64,000 nucleotides of DNA from Agarivorans sp050870875 (GTDB lineage: Bacteria > Pseudomonadota > Gammaproteobacteria > Enterobacterales > Celerinatantimonadaceae), in the NCBI RefSeq assembly GCF_050870875.2, contig NZ_CP194041.2:1984001-2048000 (forward strand), written 5' to 3'. Below the pieces are notes generated by a model. That model was given only the letters and a program-made list of their open reading frames with translations, did no database searches and was not told the origin of the DNA. Below are positions 44,648-54,142 of the stretch, one piece after another (position 1 is the stretch's first letter; every line of letters begins with the position of its first letter). Position numbers and translations under genes: made by a program.

Positions 44648-44659
44648 GAGAAAAAATAG

Positions 44660-45670
44660 ATGCAACAGTTTCATAATGTCGCCATTATTGGCGCCGAAAG
44701 TGAGTTAAGCCAACATTTGTTGAGTGAGCTTGAACAACGTGAGTTTCCTCTGGCGCAGCTTTTTCCCATCAATGTAGAAGCTGAAGTCGAAGAAGATCGC
44801 CAGTTAAAGTGGCAAGGGCAGTCAATAGATGCGGCTGATCCGCAATTAGTGAATTGGTCAGAATTGAGTATTGCTTGGTTAATGTCTAATCAGGAATCCG
44901 CTCTCGATCTGGCTGAACAAGCCTGTCAGTTGGGTTGTATCGTGATTGATATGGTTGACGCGAAACCTGAGACTGCGACTTGGGTTCATGCAGACCTTAA
45001 CCCCGAACATATTGCTGAGGGGGTCACCGAGCGTTGGTTGTCTTGTCCTTCTAGTTTGGCCGGACAGCTGTCTTTGTTGTTGCATATCATTCAGCAAGAT
45101 GTCGAGCTTGAGCGGGTCGAAGTGAACGCGCTGCTTAGTGCGGCCAACAAAGGCAAAGCGGGGGTTGATGAGTTAGCGGGACAAACAGCGCGTTTGTTAA
45201 ATGGTCTTCCTGTAGAAGCCAAGCTTTTCCCTCAGCAATTAGCCTTTAATATGCTACCTGAACAAGGAAATGAGCTGCTACAGGGGAGCAGTGAGTTTGA
45301 AGCTGAGTTAAGTTTGCAATGTCGCTATCTGTTGCAAGCCCCTGAATTAAGTATCAATGTTAGTGCTATGCATGTTCCAGTATTTTATGGTGATAGCTTG
45401 TCTGTGCATCTATATGCGACTTATGCTTTAGATAGGCTGACTATTTGTGAATACTTGGAGCAACACTCCGCTTTTGAATTGATAGAAAACGAATTGGTGA
45501 CCCCCGTTAGCAATATTGCGAATAGCGATACCATCTCGATTAGCCGTTTAAGGCAGAATTTGAGTGATGAACGTGGCTTGAATCTTTGCTTGATGGCTAA
45601 TAATCCATTAGCGGGGGTGGTGAAGAATGCTGCGCAGATCGGCGAAACCTTGATAAAACAATATATTTAA
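44660..45670 (+). CDS. usg: USG-1 protein, aspartate-semialdehyde dehydrogenase homologue
   Basis: A 336-residue protein related to aspartate-semialdehyde dehydrogenase: an N-terminal NAD-binding fold (NVAIIGAESELSQHLLSEL) and a C-terminal dimerisation domain (ANKGKAGVDELAGQTARLLN). The catalytic cysteine of the true enzyme (in NPNCTT or similar) is replaced here by serine in the segment LSCPSSLAGQ, so it should not work as that dehydrogenase. This matches the USG-1 family, whose role is unknown. The gene lies in the conserved pdxB-usg-fimV-truA order. Confidence 0.88.
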   Translation: MQQFHNVAIIGAESELSQHLLSELEQREFPLAQLFPINVEAEVEEDRQLKWQGQSIDAADPQLVNWSELSIAWLMSNQESALDLAEQACQLGCIVIDMVDAKPETATWVHADLNPEHIAEGVTERWLSCPSSLAGQLSLLLHIIQQDVELERVEVNALLSAANKGKAGVDELAGQTARLLNGLPVEAKLFPQQLAFNMLPEQGNELLQGSSEFEAELSLQCRYLLQAPELSINVSAMHVPVFYGDSLSVHLYATYALDRLTICEYLEQHSAFELIENELVTPVSNIANSDTISISRLRQNLSDERGLNLCLMANNPLAGVVKNAAQIGETLIKQYI

Positions 45671-45854
45671 TTGAGTAAGCGGTTTAGATTATTGACACTG
45701 CGCCGATAACTCTAGTTGAGGAAAAGCGCAGTAAAATGGGATCTAGGCGTAAACTGTTAGCTGTTTAGCTAGATCAGCTTTTGTTAGCTGGTTATATTAA
45801 AGAGATAACAAGGATTGAGTTATTCAGTCTAAAGGATGAACACAAGGAAATACT

Positions 45855-48110
45855 ATGGGGCGGAAGATTTCCCTCGTTGCATTGTCAGCCGTTTTATCAC
45901 TGATGGTATTAAGACCTGCCATTGCCGAAGACAATGGAACCTTTTATGTCGAGTTAGTTGGCCCCGACGAAGTCGTTGGAGAGCCTGAGCCGCAAATTTA
46001 TGGCCCAGTACGCAGCAACGATACCTTATGGGCGATTGCCAGCCTAAATCGGCCCTCCCGCTCAGTCAGCGTATATCAGATGATGTACGCAATCTTGAAA
46101 AAAAACCCACAAGCCTTCAATAACGGTAATATAGATTCGATTATTAATGGTAGCTTCTTAACCTTGCCTGTTGCGGCAGAGGTGGAGTCTGTTAACCATC
46201 AAATGGCGGTGAATGCATTAGCGCCAAAACCTAAACCGAAACCTGTCAAAAAGACTGTTGTTACCAATCCTACAGCTAGTTCAGCGGTTGAAAAACCAGT
46301 AATGGCCGAGTCAGTAAAGGTTAATGCAGCGGCTTTAGAGCAAACAGAGCACAATTTAGATTCCTTGCGTGACAAGTTAGAAACTCGTATCGACGAGTTA
46401 GAACAACTGAAACGTCAAGAATTTGATGTATTAAAACAGCAAATGGATGAGTCTAGCCAACAAATGATGGGTTTGGCTGAAGTCAATCATCGGATGAAGA
46501 TGCGCATCCAAGAGTTAAGCGATGAATTGGCTGGTATCCGTGAAGAATTAAATGAAAACCGTAAGAATCAGACGCAAATATTACAATTATTAGAAAAGCC
46601 CAAAGTTGATGTTCTCGAGAACCAACCGGAAACCTCCTGGATGTCTGAGTTTTTCTCCTCGCCGCTGAATATTGGCTTAGTTGTCTTTATTCCTATTTTG
46701 CTCATTGCTTTAGTGATCACCTTAGTGCTTCGGCGTAAGGCTAAACGAGAGTTGGAAGAGCAAGATAAAGAAATGGCTGAGTCGACGATTTCGTTAATGG
46801 ATGAAGAAGATGAATTTTCTAAGTTATTTAGTGAAAATCTAGATCCTGAAGATGAATCCTCAGATGAATTTGCGAGTGACTTTGCTGAAGAACCCGATTT
46901 AAGTGTTGAAGACGCAGCATTGGTCGCCGACGAAGACTCGGATGATTTAGAGCCAGAAACAGAGGAAGCTAGTTTTGAAGATTTTGCATCCACTCAGCAG
47001 AATTTAGAAGATGAGATAGCGCTTGATGAAAGCGAAATGTCAGCTTTAGATGATTTTGAGATGGATGATTTGGTGCCTGATGATACTGATGCCCCGCTAA
47101 ATACATCAGAGCCAGAGGAGGACTCCGATTCGATCATTAGTGCCGATGATTTAGCCGCGGCTTTAGCTTTGGACGATGATGAAGATCTATTTGATGTTGC
47201 CAAAAGCGAACCACTCGATGAATCTGAAGAGATATCTTTTGAAGATGCGTTAAAGCAGCAGCAAGCAATGGAGGCGGAACTTTCAGAGGTTAGCGATCAA
47301 GATAAAATAGACCTCGATAATATTGATTTATCAGAAGACTTGGTTAATGACGAGCTAACCGAGCAGGCGAGTACTGCAGCGCCTGAAATTCAGGAAGAGT
47401 CTCCGGAAGCTGAAGTTGGATCGGAAGATGAGTTTGAAACTGAAACTGAAACTGAAACGCCGCTCGCTACAGAGCTGGAATCTGAGTTGGTCGACTTTGA
47501 TTTAGATGATGATCAAGTCGACTTGGCAGATATAGAATTAGCAGATCCGACTATCGAAGATGAGAGCGATAGTAACCAGTTTGCTGAAGCAAGCCAACCA
47601 GAAGCGCCATTAGACGTCGATTTAGCTAACTTAGAGCTTGAGAACAACGTCGTTGACATTGCTGCGGAGCCAGAGGTTTCAGCTGAGCAGGCTATGGATG
47701 CTGATGACGATATCGATGGGATGTTTGCTGATTTTGGTGAAGATATCTTTAAGCAAGATGCGGAACCAACGGATAGTGAGCTTCCCTCCCGTAGCGAAAT
47801 CGAAGCACGCGAGTTTGTGGATATCGACATGTTGCTAAATGATGCCGATGAGCAGGAGGGTGATGATAATGATCCCTACGATAAGCCAAGTTTAGATCTG
47901 GAATTAGACTCTTTCCCAGACGTCTTACCGCAGGATGATAAGACTGATGTTGATATTAATGCAGAACTTGCTTCGAAGTTAGATTTGGCGAGAGCCTATT
48001 TAGAAATTGATGATCAAGATGGTGCGAAAAAGATTTTACAGGAAGTCATGGTCAGTGATGATCAGTCACTGAAAAAGGAAGCCGAAGACTTACTCGCTCG
48101 TTTTAGTTAG
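45855..48110 (+). CDS. fimV: FimV/HubP-family polar hub protein
   Basis: FimV/HubP proteins mark the cell pole and recruit chemotaxis, flagellar and pilus factors. The 751-residue protein has a signal peptide (residues 1-24, ending in AIA), the FimV N-terminal domain with a LysM-like fold (about 50-105, YGPVRSNDTLWAIAS), a coiled coil (about 150-240), a membrane helix (about 271-293), a very acidic cytoplasmic region (about 305-700, dense Asp/Glu), and the C-terminal FimV motif (DINAELASKLDLARAYLEID). An acidic region of this kind is known to vary in length. Position between usg and truA is conserved. Confidence 0.93.
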   Translation: MGRKISLVALSAVLSLMVLRPAIAEDNGTFYVELVGPDEVVGEPEPQIYGPVRSNDTLWAIASLNRPSRSVSVYQMMYAILKKNPQAFNNGNIDSIINGSFLTLPVAAEVESVNHQMAVNALAPKPKPKPVKKTVVTNPTASSAVEKPVMAESVKVNAAALEQTEHNLDSLRDKLETRIDELEQLKRQEFDVLKQQMDESSQQMMGLAEVNHRMKMRIQELSDELAGIREELNENRKNQTQILQLLEKPKVDVLENQPETSWMSEFFSSPLNIGLVVFIPILLIALVITLVLRRKAKRELEEQDKEMAESTISLMDEEDEFSKLFSENLDPEDESSDEFASDFAEEPDLSVEDAALVADEDSDDLEPETEEASFEDFASTQQNLEDEIALDESEMSALDDFEMDDLVPDDTDAPLNTSEPEEDSDSIISADDLAAALALDDDEDLFDVAKSEPLDESEEISFEDALKQQQAMEAELSEVSDQDKIDLDNIDLSEDLVNDELTEQASTAAPEIQEESPEAEVGSEDEFETETETETPLATELESELVDFDLDDDQVDLADIELADPTIEDESDSNQFAEASQPEAPLDVDLANLELENNVVDIAAEPEVSAEQAMDADDDIDGMFADFGEDIFKQDAEPTDSELPSRSEIEAREFVDIDMLLNDADEQEGDDNDPYDKPSLDLELDSFPDVLPQDDKTDVDINAELASKLDLARAYLEIDDQDGAKKILQEVMVSDDQSLKKEAEDLLARFS

Positions 48111-48117
48111 CATTAAG

Positions 48118-48146
48118 ACCAACAATGGTTTTATACCATTGTTGGT
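48118..48146 (+). terminator. Terminator-like hairpin after fimV
   Basis: A perfect 12-pair stem (ACCAACAATGGT with ACCATTGTTGGT, loop TTTAT) seven bases after the fimV stop, followed by the weak U-rich TCAATTCTGTT. Confidence 0.7.
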
Positions 48147-48280
48147 TCAATTCTGTTCCGACCCGTCCGGCTCGATATTTACAGCATATTGTCGCTATCC
48201 CCCTTAACGTTGAATAAGCGGTGACTTTATTCAGTCATTTTTTTATTATATGCGGCTAAAGTTATTACTAGTGGAAAATT

Positions 48281-49069
48281 ATGCGCATTGCTCTGGGCAT
48301 CGAATATGATGGTGCCGGTTATTTTGGTTGGCAGCGCCAACGAGAAGTAAAATCAATTCAACAAGAATTGGAAGCCAGCTTATCGGTCGTGGCAAATACG
48401 AGTATTGGAGTACAGTGTGCAGGACGTACCGATGCTGGCGTGCATGCCACGGGGCAGGTGGTTCACTTTGATTCGCCTGTTGAGCGAAAGATGGCTGCAT
48501 GGACCCTAGGTGTTAATGCCAATTTACCTAAAAATATTGCGGTACGTTGGGCCCAGCCTGTGAGTGATGAATTTCATGCTCGCTTTAGCGCAACGGCTAG
48601 GCGTTATCGGTATGTTATTTATAATAGTCGTTATCGCCCTGCGGTGTTGTCCCAAGGGTTGAGTTTCTACCATCATCCTTTAGATGTAGAATTAATGGAG
48701 CAGGCTGGACAAGCATTATTGGGTGAGCAAGACTTTACTTCATTTCGTGCGCTACAATGTCAAAGTCGTAGCCCCTGTCGTCGCTTGGAGCACTTGAAGG
48801 TGACCCGGTATAACGATTATGTTGTCGTAGACATTAAAGCGAATGCCTTTGTGCATCATATGGTGCGCAATATCGTGGGTAGCTTACTCAAAGTCGGGCA
48901 AAAAGAACGTCCCATTGAATGGATCGCTGAATTGTTGGCCCTGAAGGATCGAGCACAAGCTGCTGCAACCGCGAAAGCTGCGGGCCTATACCTGGTAAAG
49001 GTTGATTATCCGCAGCAATTTAATTTACCGGAACAAGCAATGGGGCCGTTGTTTTTGCCAGCAAGTTAA
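48281..49069 (+). CDS. truA: tRNA pseudouridine(38-40) synthase TruA
   Basis: TruA converts uridines 38-40 of the tRNA anticodon arm to pseudouridine. The 262-residue product has the catalytic Asp51 in CAGRTDAGVHATGQ, and the conserved RYRYVIYN and FVHHMVRNIVGSLLKVG segments. No strong ribosome site precedes the start (GTGGAAAATT). It is the first of the truA-accD-folC-dedD-cvpA-purF run, which keeps E. coli order except that dedA is missing between truA and accD. Confidence 0.96.
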   Translation: MRIALGIEYDGAGYFGWQRQREVKSIQQELEASLSVVANTSIGVQCAGRTDAGVHATGQVVHFDSPVERKMAAWTLGVNANLPKNIAVRWAQPVSDEFHARFSATARRYRYVIYNSRYRPAVLSQGLSFYHHPLDVELMEQAGQALLGEQDFTSFRALQCQSRSPCRRLEHLKVTRYNDYVVVDIKANAFVHHMVRNIVGSLLKVGQKERPIEWIAELLALKDRAQAAATAKAAGLYLVKVDYPQQFNLPEQAMGPLFLPAS

Positions 49070-49200
49070 AAAAAATGTAACGTGATGAAGGGTTAGACCA
49101 GTTTTAAGTAAAACATTGTGGCTAATTGTGGTTTAATTGCGGCCATTCGATGCATTCTGTATTTTCGGCGTTTAGCGCCTATTGAGAAGTAAGGTTCCCG

Positions 49201-50139
49201 ATGAGTTGGTTAGAGAAAATTCTTCCTAAGAGTAAAAGTGCTTCTGGTAAGCGACGTAACATACCAGAAGGTGTATGGACAAAGTGTGCTTCATGTGAGC
49301 AAACTTTGTACCGTGCAGAGGTTGAACGTAACCATAATGTATGCCCTAAATGTGATCATCACATGCGGATTGGGGCGCGTGAGCGTCTAGACGCATTCTT
49401 AGATAAAGATGGTCGCGAAGAATTAGCGGCTGATTTAGAGCCGCGTGATAAATTAAAGTTTAGAGATAGCAAAAAGTATAAAGACCGCTTAGTTGCCGCA
49501 CAGCGTAATACTGATGAAACAGATGCTTTGGTGGTTATCAAGGGTGAACTAAAAGGTTTACCGGTCGTGGCCTGTGCATTTGAATTTGCATTTATGGGCG
49601 GTTCTATGGGTTCTGTGGTGGGCGCTCGCTTTGTTGCCGCGGTAGATAAATGTTTAGCGGAAAACCGCGCTTTAATTTGCTTTTCAGCAAGCGGTGGCGC
49701 TAGGATGCAAGAAGCGTTGTTTTCGCTGATGCAAATGGCAAAAACTGCAGCTGCCTTAGCAAAAATGAGAGAACAAGGTTTACCTTATTTTTCGGTGCTC
49801 ACCGACCCTACCATGGGCGGCGTCTCAGCAAGTTTTGCGATGTTAGGTGATATTAACATTGCTGAGCCTAAAGCCTTAATTGGCTTTGCTGGGCCTCGAG
49901 TGATTGAACAAACTGTTCGAGAAAAATTACCCGAAGGTTTCCAACGCAGTGAGTTCCTGCTCGAGAAAGGAGCCATCGATATTATTATTGATCGGCGGAA
50001 TATGCGGGACCGAATCGCGAGCATGGCTTCTAAAATGATGGGGATCGTAGAAAATGAGGTGGCTGTTGAAGTGGTCATCGACACCATCGAAGCCAATGAA
50101 GACGCCGTGTTTGCCGAACCGGCCAACGAAAAAGATTAA
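49201..50139 (+). CDS. accD: Acetyl-CoA carboxylase carboxyltransferase subunit beta
   Basis: AccD with AccA transfers the carboxyl group from biotin to acetyl-CoA, making malonyl-CoA. The 312-residue protein has the N-terminal zinc ribbon (WTKCASCEQTLYRAEVERN, then CPKCDHHM, four cysteines), followed by the crotonase-like carboxyltransferase domain (FAFMGGSMGSVVGARF, SASGGARMQEAL, GFAGPRVIEQTVR). A ribosome site AGTAAGG precedes the ATG. The folC ATG follows its stop after one base. Confidence 0.97.
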   Translation: MSWLEKILPKSKSASGKRRNIPEGVWTKCASCEQTLYRAEVERNHNVCPKCDHHMRIGARERLDAFLDKDGREELAADLEPRDKLKFRDSKKYKDRLVAAQRNTDETDALVVIKGELKGLPVVACAFEFAFMGGSMGSVVGARFVAAVDKCLAENRALICFSASGGARMQEALFSLMQMAKTAAALAKMREQGLPYFSVLTDPTMGGVSASFAMLGDINIAEPKALIGFAGPRVIEQTVREKLPEGFQRSEFLLEKGAIDIIIDRRNMRDRIASMASKMMGIVENEVAVEVVIDTIEANEDAVFAEPANEKD

Positions 50140-50140
50140 T

Positions 50141-51403
50141 ATGCCAGTTACAACTGAACCATCAAGCCGGTCTCTTGCAGACTGGCTTTGTTATTTGGAA
50201 AATCAGCACCATAGTGCCATTGACTTGGGCTTGGAGCGAGTTGAAAAAGTCGCTAAACAGGGTGGTTTGTGTCACGTCAATGCGACGGTTATCACAGTTG
50301 CGGGGACGAATGGGAAAGGCTCCAGTTGTGCGTTGTTAGAACAAATATTGTTGTCTCAGGGTTTTCGAGTTGGGGTTTATAGTTCTCCACATATTATTGA
50401 TTATCGAGAACGGGTTCGAATTAATGGCAACTCACCCGAGGCCGAAGTATTTTGTCGCTCCTTCGCTGCCATTGAGCAGTTACGAGGTGATACTAGTTTA
50501 AGTTATTTTGAATTTGGTACCTTGGCCGCAGTGTGGTTATTGGCTCAGTCTCAACTCGATTATTTGATCCTAGAGGTTGGATTGGGAGGGCGTTTAGATG
50601 CGACGAATATTGTTGAGCCCGATGTGAGTGTTGTAACCACAGTGGCAATGGATCATATTGATTGGCTAGGTGATGATTTAGCCCAAATTGGTCGAGAAAA
50701 GGCTGGGATCTTCCGCCCAAAAGGGAAGGTGGTGATCGGTGATGAAGATATCGTCAGTAGTGTATTGCAATGTTCTGAATCGCTCAACTGCCAGCAGTTG
50801 GCTGCGGGTCGAGAATATCATGTCGTGAAGTCCGCTAATAGTTGGAGTTATCAAGGAGAGACACTTTGTTATCAGGAGCTACCTTATCCATTGCTACCTT
50901 TAAGCAATGCGGCGACGGTGTTGGCAGTTCTTGAACAGCTGGGCTTAAATATCGACCCCTTGCTTATTCAGCAGGCGATTAGTGAGTGGCGTTTAGCGGG
51001 GCGTTTACAAACGATTTTGCAACAGCCTCTGATTGTTGCAGATGTCGCCCATAATCCCCAGTCGGCCACTTATTTAGCATCACAGTTACCTAAATTGGCG
51101 CAGGGTCGTAAGGTGTTCGCTTTATGCGCGATGCTTTCTGATAAGGATATTGCTGCATCGGTAGCACCTTTGTTAAGTTTGGTTGAACGCTGGTATATCA
51201 GTGGTCTGGAAGGTGCTCGAGGCGATGATGGTACGAGTTTGGCAGCATGCTTAGCGCCTCCAATTAAGCAGCAGCGCTTTACATCGCTGACCGAAGCTTA
51301 CCAGTCTGCTCGGCGAAGTTTGGATGAACACTCAATGTTAATTGTATTTGGTTCTTTTTTTACGGTTGCAGAGGTATTAGAATTCTCTTCAGCCCCTACT
51401 TAG
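50141..51403 (+). CDS. folC: Bifunctional folylpolyglutamate/dihydrofolate synthase
   Basis: FolC adds glutamate to dihydropteroate and then to folates. The 420-residue protein is a Mur-ligase-type enzyme: P-loop VAGTNGKGSSCALLEQIL, the LGLGGRLDATN-like segment EVGLGGRLDATNIVEPD, and AHNPQSATYL in the C-terminal domain. The open frame extends back into accD to 50054, but the ATG at 50141 (MPVTTEPSSRSLADWL) fits the family and the tight spacing. It is coupled to accD and followed by dedD. Confidence 0.95.
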   Translation: MPVTTEPSSRSLADWLCYLENQHHSAIDLGLERVEKVAKQGGLCHVNATVITVAGTNGKGSSCALLEQILLSQGFRVGVYSSPHIIDYRERVRINGNSPEAEVFCRSFAAIEQLRGDTSLSYFEFGTLAAVWLLAQSQLDYLILEVGLGGRLDATNIVEPDVSVVTTVAMDHIDWLGDDLAQIGREKAGIFRPKGKVVIGDEDIVSSVLQCSESLNCQQLAAGREYHVVKSANSWSYQGETLCYQELPYPLLPLSNAATVLAVLEQLGLNIDPLLIQQAISEWRLAGRLQTILQQPLIVADVAHNPQSATYLASQLPKLAQGRKVFALCAMLSDKDIAASVAPLLSLVERWYISGLEGARGDDGTSLAACLAPPIKQQRFTSLTEAYQSARRSLDEHSMLIVFGSFFTVAEVLEFSSAPT

Positions 51404-51416
51404 CAGAGAGTCTATT

Positions 51417-51950
51417 TTGACTGCACAGTTTAAGAATCGCCTCGTGGGCACCATTATTTTGGTAGCTTTGGGGGTGATCATAATTCCTGATATTCTTGAT
51501 GGGAAAAAAACGAGGGTAGAGGAAGAGTTTAATGCGATCCCCTTTGCGCCGACCGTAAGCTCTTTACCGCCGTTGCTTATTGAACTCGAGAATGAGCAAA
51601 CCTTAGTCGAATCGTCTGACCAGATAGAGGCTAAATCTAGGGAACAACAAGTCACAGATAAACCTTCTGTTAGTGAAGTTGTCCCTAAGGTTAAATTTGA
51701 AAAACCAGCCTATATTGTTCAGCTAGGTACTTTTAAGAATGCCCAAAATGTGCTGCGTTTAGTGACTAAGTTACGCAATGCAGGTTTTCAGGCTCATTCT
51801 TTCCCGGAGCCAGCGGTTGAAGGGGAGTTGAATCGGGTATTTGTTGGACCCAACGTGTCGAAACCGACCTTGGCGCAGCAACAAAAAAAATTGAAAGAGC
51901 TGACGGGCTTGAGTGGTTCAATTCGCCAGTTTGACCCTTTATTTAAATGA
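51417..51950 (+). CDS. dedD: SPOR-domain cell division protein DedD
   Basis: DedD binds denuded septal peptidoglycan through its SPOR domain and helps cell constriction. The 177-residue protein has one N-terminal membrane helix (about residues 8-24, RLVGTIILVALGVIIIPDIL), a variable linker, and a C-terminal SPOR domain (about 98-170, YIVQLGTFKNAQNVLRLVTK). The start is TTG at 51417, shortly after folC with AGAGAG ahead. It keeps the folC-dedD-cvpA order. Confidence 0.9.
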   Translation: MTAQFKNRLVGTIILVALGVIIIPDILDGKKTRVEEEFNAIPFAPTVSSLPPLLIELENEQTLVESSDQIEAKSREQQVTDKPSVSEVVPKVKFEKPAYIVQLGTFKNAQNVLRLVTKLRNAGFQAHSFPEPAVEGELNRVFVGPNVSKPTLAQQQKKLKELTGLSGSIRQFDPLFK

Positions 51951-51968
51951 AGATAAAAAAATACATAG

Positions 51969-51984
51969 ACGCATTTGTTTTTGT
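51969..51984. promoter_or_regulatory. Possible PurR box before cvpA-purF
   Basis: ACGCATTTGTTTTTGT agrees with the PurR operator consensus (ACGCAAACGTTTnCnT) at most positions and lies 43 bases before the cvpA start, the place PurR binds in E. coli. The central CG step, usually strict, reads TG here. Confidence 0.4.
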
Positions 51985-52026
51985 TTCTGGTAGAATTCGC
52001 AGCGTTTTTCAACAAGTAGAAAATTT

Positions 52027-52518
52027 ATGACTTGGGTAGACTACGTCATTCTTGGCGTAATAGTATTATCAGCATTAATCAGCTTGGTTCGTGGCTTTAT
52101 CAAGGAAGCGCTTTCCTTAGTTTCTTGGGTCGCTGCGTTTTTTATCGCCAGTCAGTTTTATCATGATTTATCTAGTTATTTCACGCTTATCGAAAACCCC
52201 TATTATCGCAGTGGTTTAGCCATTGTTTTGCTATTCGTGGCCACCTTAGTGCTTGGCGCATTAGTGAATTACTTATTCAGTCATCTCGTCACTTCCACCG
52301 GACTAACTGGGACCGATAGGGTCTTGGGTATTTGTTTTGGTGCAATTCGCGGTGTTTTGGTGGTAAGCGCTTTGCTCTTTGTGTTGTCGTTTACCGGATT
52401 TCCAGAATCACTTTGGTGGAAGGGCTCAATATTGATCCCTGAGTTCACCGTGATTGTTCAATGGTTTTTTGAATTTTTAAAAGATTCTTCTAGTTTTTTG
52501 CATAACTACCAATCTTAA
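52027..52518 (+). CDS. cvpA: CvpA family membrane protein
   Basis: A 163-residue inner-membrane protein with four hydrophobic segments (about residues 5-22, 28-46, 62-83, 101-121). It begins MTWVDYVILGVIVLSALISL and has the conserved RGFIKEALSL and FGAIRGVLVV patterns. CvpA is needed for colicin V export in E. coli and affects envelope integrity; its molecular activity is unknown. It is co-transcribed with purF, 14 bases downstream. Confidence 0.93.
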   Translation: MTWVDYVILGVIVLSALISLVRGFIKEALSLVSWVAAFFIASQFYHDLSSYFTLIENPYYRSGLAIVLLFVATLVLGALVNYLFSHLVTSTGLTGTDRVLGICFGAIRGVLVVSALLFVLSFTGFPESLWWKGSILIPEFTVIVQWFFEFLKDSSSFLHNYQS

Positions 52519-52532
52519 TAAGGAAAAGCTTC

Positions 52533-54056
52533 ATGTGTGGTATTGTCGGTATTGTCGGTGCTAGTCCCGTTAACCAAGCCATTTACGATGCACTAACCGT
52601 GTTACAACATCGAGGTCAAGACGCCGCGGGGATTGTGACGATTACCGAAGGAATGTTTAAGCAACGTAAAGCCAACGGATTGGTCAGAGATGTGTTTGAA
52701 GTCAAACATATGCAGCGTTTACGTGGTAATTTGGGTATTGGTCACGTGCGTTATCCAACTGCGGGTAGTTCTAGTGCTGCAGAAGCTCAGCCATTTTATG
52801 TGAACTCTCCTTTTGGCTTAGCCTTAGCGCATAATGGTAATTTAACCAACGCCAAAGAGTTACGAGAAGAAATGGCACAAAGTGCGCGTCGCCATATTAA
52901 TACGACTTCGGATTCTGAAGTATTGTTAAATGTGTTGGCCCATGAGTTAGACAACATCGTTCAAGACGAACTTTGTGAAAAACAAGTTTTTCGAGCCATT
53001 AGTGCAGTACACAAGAAAGTCCGTGGTGCATATGCGGTTGCGGCCTTAATTATCGGTCAGGGTATGGTCGCTTTTCGTGATCCTCATGGGATCCGCCCTT
53101 TGGTCTTGGGTCAAAAAGTTAGTGATGTTGATGCAAATAAGATGGAATATATGGTTGCATCTGAGAGTGTTGCTCTAGATGCCGTGGGTTTTGAGTTTGT
53201 CCGTAGTGTCGCTCCTGGTGAAGCGCTGTATGTAACCGAAGCGGGTCAACTCTATACTCAGCAATGTGCAGAGAACCCTAGCTACAATCCTTGTATTTTT
53301 GAATATGTCTATTTTGCGCGACCAGATTCGACGATTGATAAAATCTCAGTTTATGGTGCTCGAGTGAACATGGGAACTAAGTTGGGAGAAAAAATTAGCC
53401 GAGAGTGGGACGATTTGGATATCGATGTGGTGATCCCAATCCCTGAAACTTCTTGTGATACCGCCTTGCAGATTGCGATGCATTTAAATCTCCCTTATCG
53501 TCAAGGTTTTGTAAAAAACCGCTATATTGGTCGTACTTTTATTATGCCAGGCCAAGTTCAGCGTCGTAAATCGGTACGTCGCAAGCTCAACGCAATTGAC
53601 GTGGAATTTAAAGGTAAAAACGTATTGTTGGTTGATGACTCGATCGTGCGTGGTACAACCTCGGAGCAAATTATCGAAATGGCCCGAGAAGCTGGCGCGA
53701 ATAAGGTGTATTTTGCATCAGCCTCACCAGAGATCCGCTTCCCTAACGTTTATGGGATTGATATGCCTTCGGCTAATGAGTTGGTGGCCCATGGACGTGA
53801 AGTTGATGAAATTTGTCAGCTAATAGGGGCTGATGGGCTCATCTTCCAAGATCTCGATGACTTAATTGAAGCCTGTCGACAAAGTAATCCTGAAATTCAT
53901 AATTTTGAGACCTCGGTATTTAATGGTAAGTACGTCACCAATGATATTGACCAAGACTATTTGAATTACCTCGATCAGCTACGAAATAACGACTCTAAAG
54001 CGTTACAAGCAGAAGAAGATGTCGTTAGCTTAGAAATCCATAACGAAGATAGTTAA
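52533..54056 (+). CDS. purF: Amidophosphoribosyltransferase
   Basis: PurF makes 5-phosphoribosylamine from PRPP and glutamine, the first step of purine synthesis. The 507-residue protein has the N-terminal glutaminase domain, with the nucleophile Cys2 exposed after removal of Met1 (MCGIVGIVG), and a phosphoribosyltransferase domain with the PRPP loop VLLVDDSIVRGTTS. No propeptide precedes the cysteine, and no Fe-S cysteine cluster is seen, as in the E. coli type. A strong terminator closes the operon. Confidence 0.97.
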   Translation: MCGIVGIVGASPVNQAIYDALTVLQHRGQDAAGIVTITEGMFKQRKANGLVRDVFEVKHMQRLRGNLGIGHVRYPTAGSSSAAEAQPFYVNSPFGLALAHNGNLTNAKELREEMAQSARRHINTTSDSEVLLNVLAHELDNIVQDELCEKQVFRAISAVHKKVRGAYAVAALIIGQGMVAFRDPHGIRPLVLGQKVSDVDANKMEYMVASESVALDAVGFEFVRSVAPGEALYVTEAGQLYTQQCAENPSYNPCIFEYVYFARPDSTIDKISVYGARVNMGTKLGEKISREWDDLDIDVVIPIPETSCDTALQIAMHLNLPYRQGFVKNRYIGRTFIMPGQVQRRKSVRRKLNAIDVEFKGKNVLLVDDSIVRGTTSEQIIEMAREAGANKVYFASASPEIRFPNVYGIDMPSANELVAHGREVDEICQLIGADGLIFQDLDDLIEACRQSNPEIHNFETSVFNGKYVTNDIDQDYLNYLDQLRNNDSKALQAEEDVVSLEIHNEDS

Positions 54057-54091
54057 GCAGACTGGAAACAGCTGTTGATTGCTACTGTGAT

Positions 54092-54121
54092 AAAAAAAGC
54101 ACCTTGTTTGGTGCTTTTTTT
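54092..54121. terminator. Bidirectional terminator after purF
   Basis: AAAAAAAGCACC, loop TTGTTT, GGTGCTTTTTTT: a 12-pair stem with A and T tracts between purF and the convergent ATP-grasp ligase gene. Confidence 0.92.
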
Positions 54122-54142
54122 AAGTACAGGTATTAAATAAAC

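Noticed and set aside
46568..47830. Serine-rich frames on the minus strand opposite fimV
   Set aside because: They are mirror images of the Asp/Glu-rich fimV codons and lack starts with ribosome sites.
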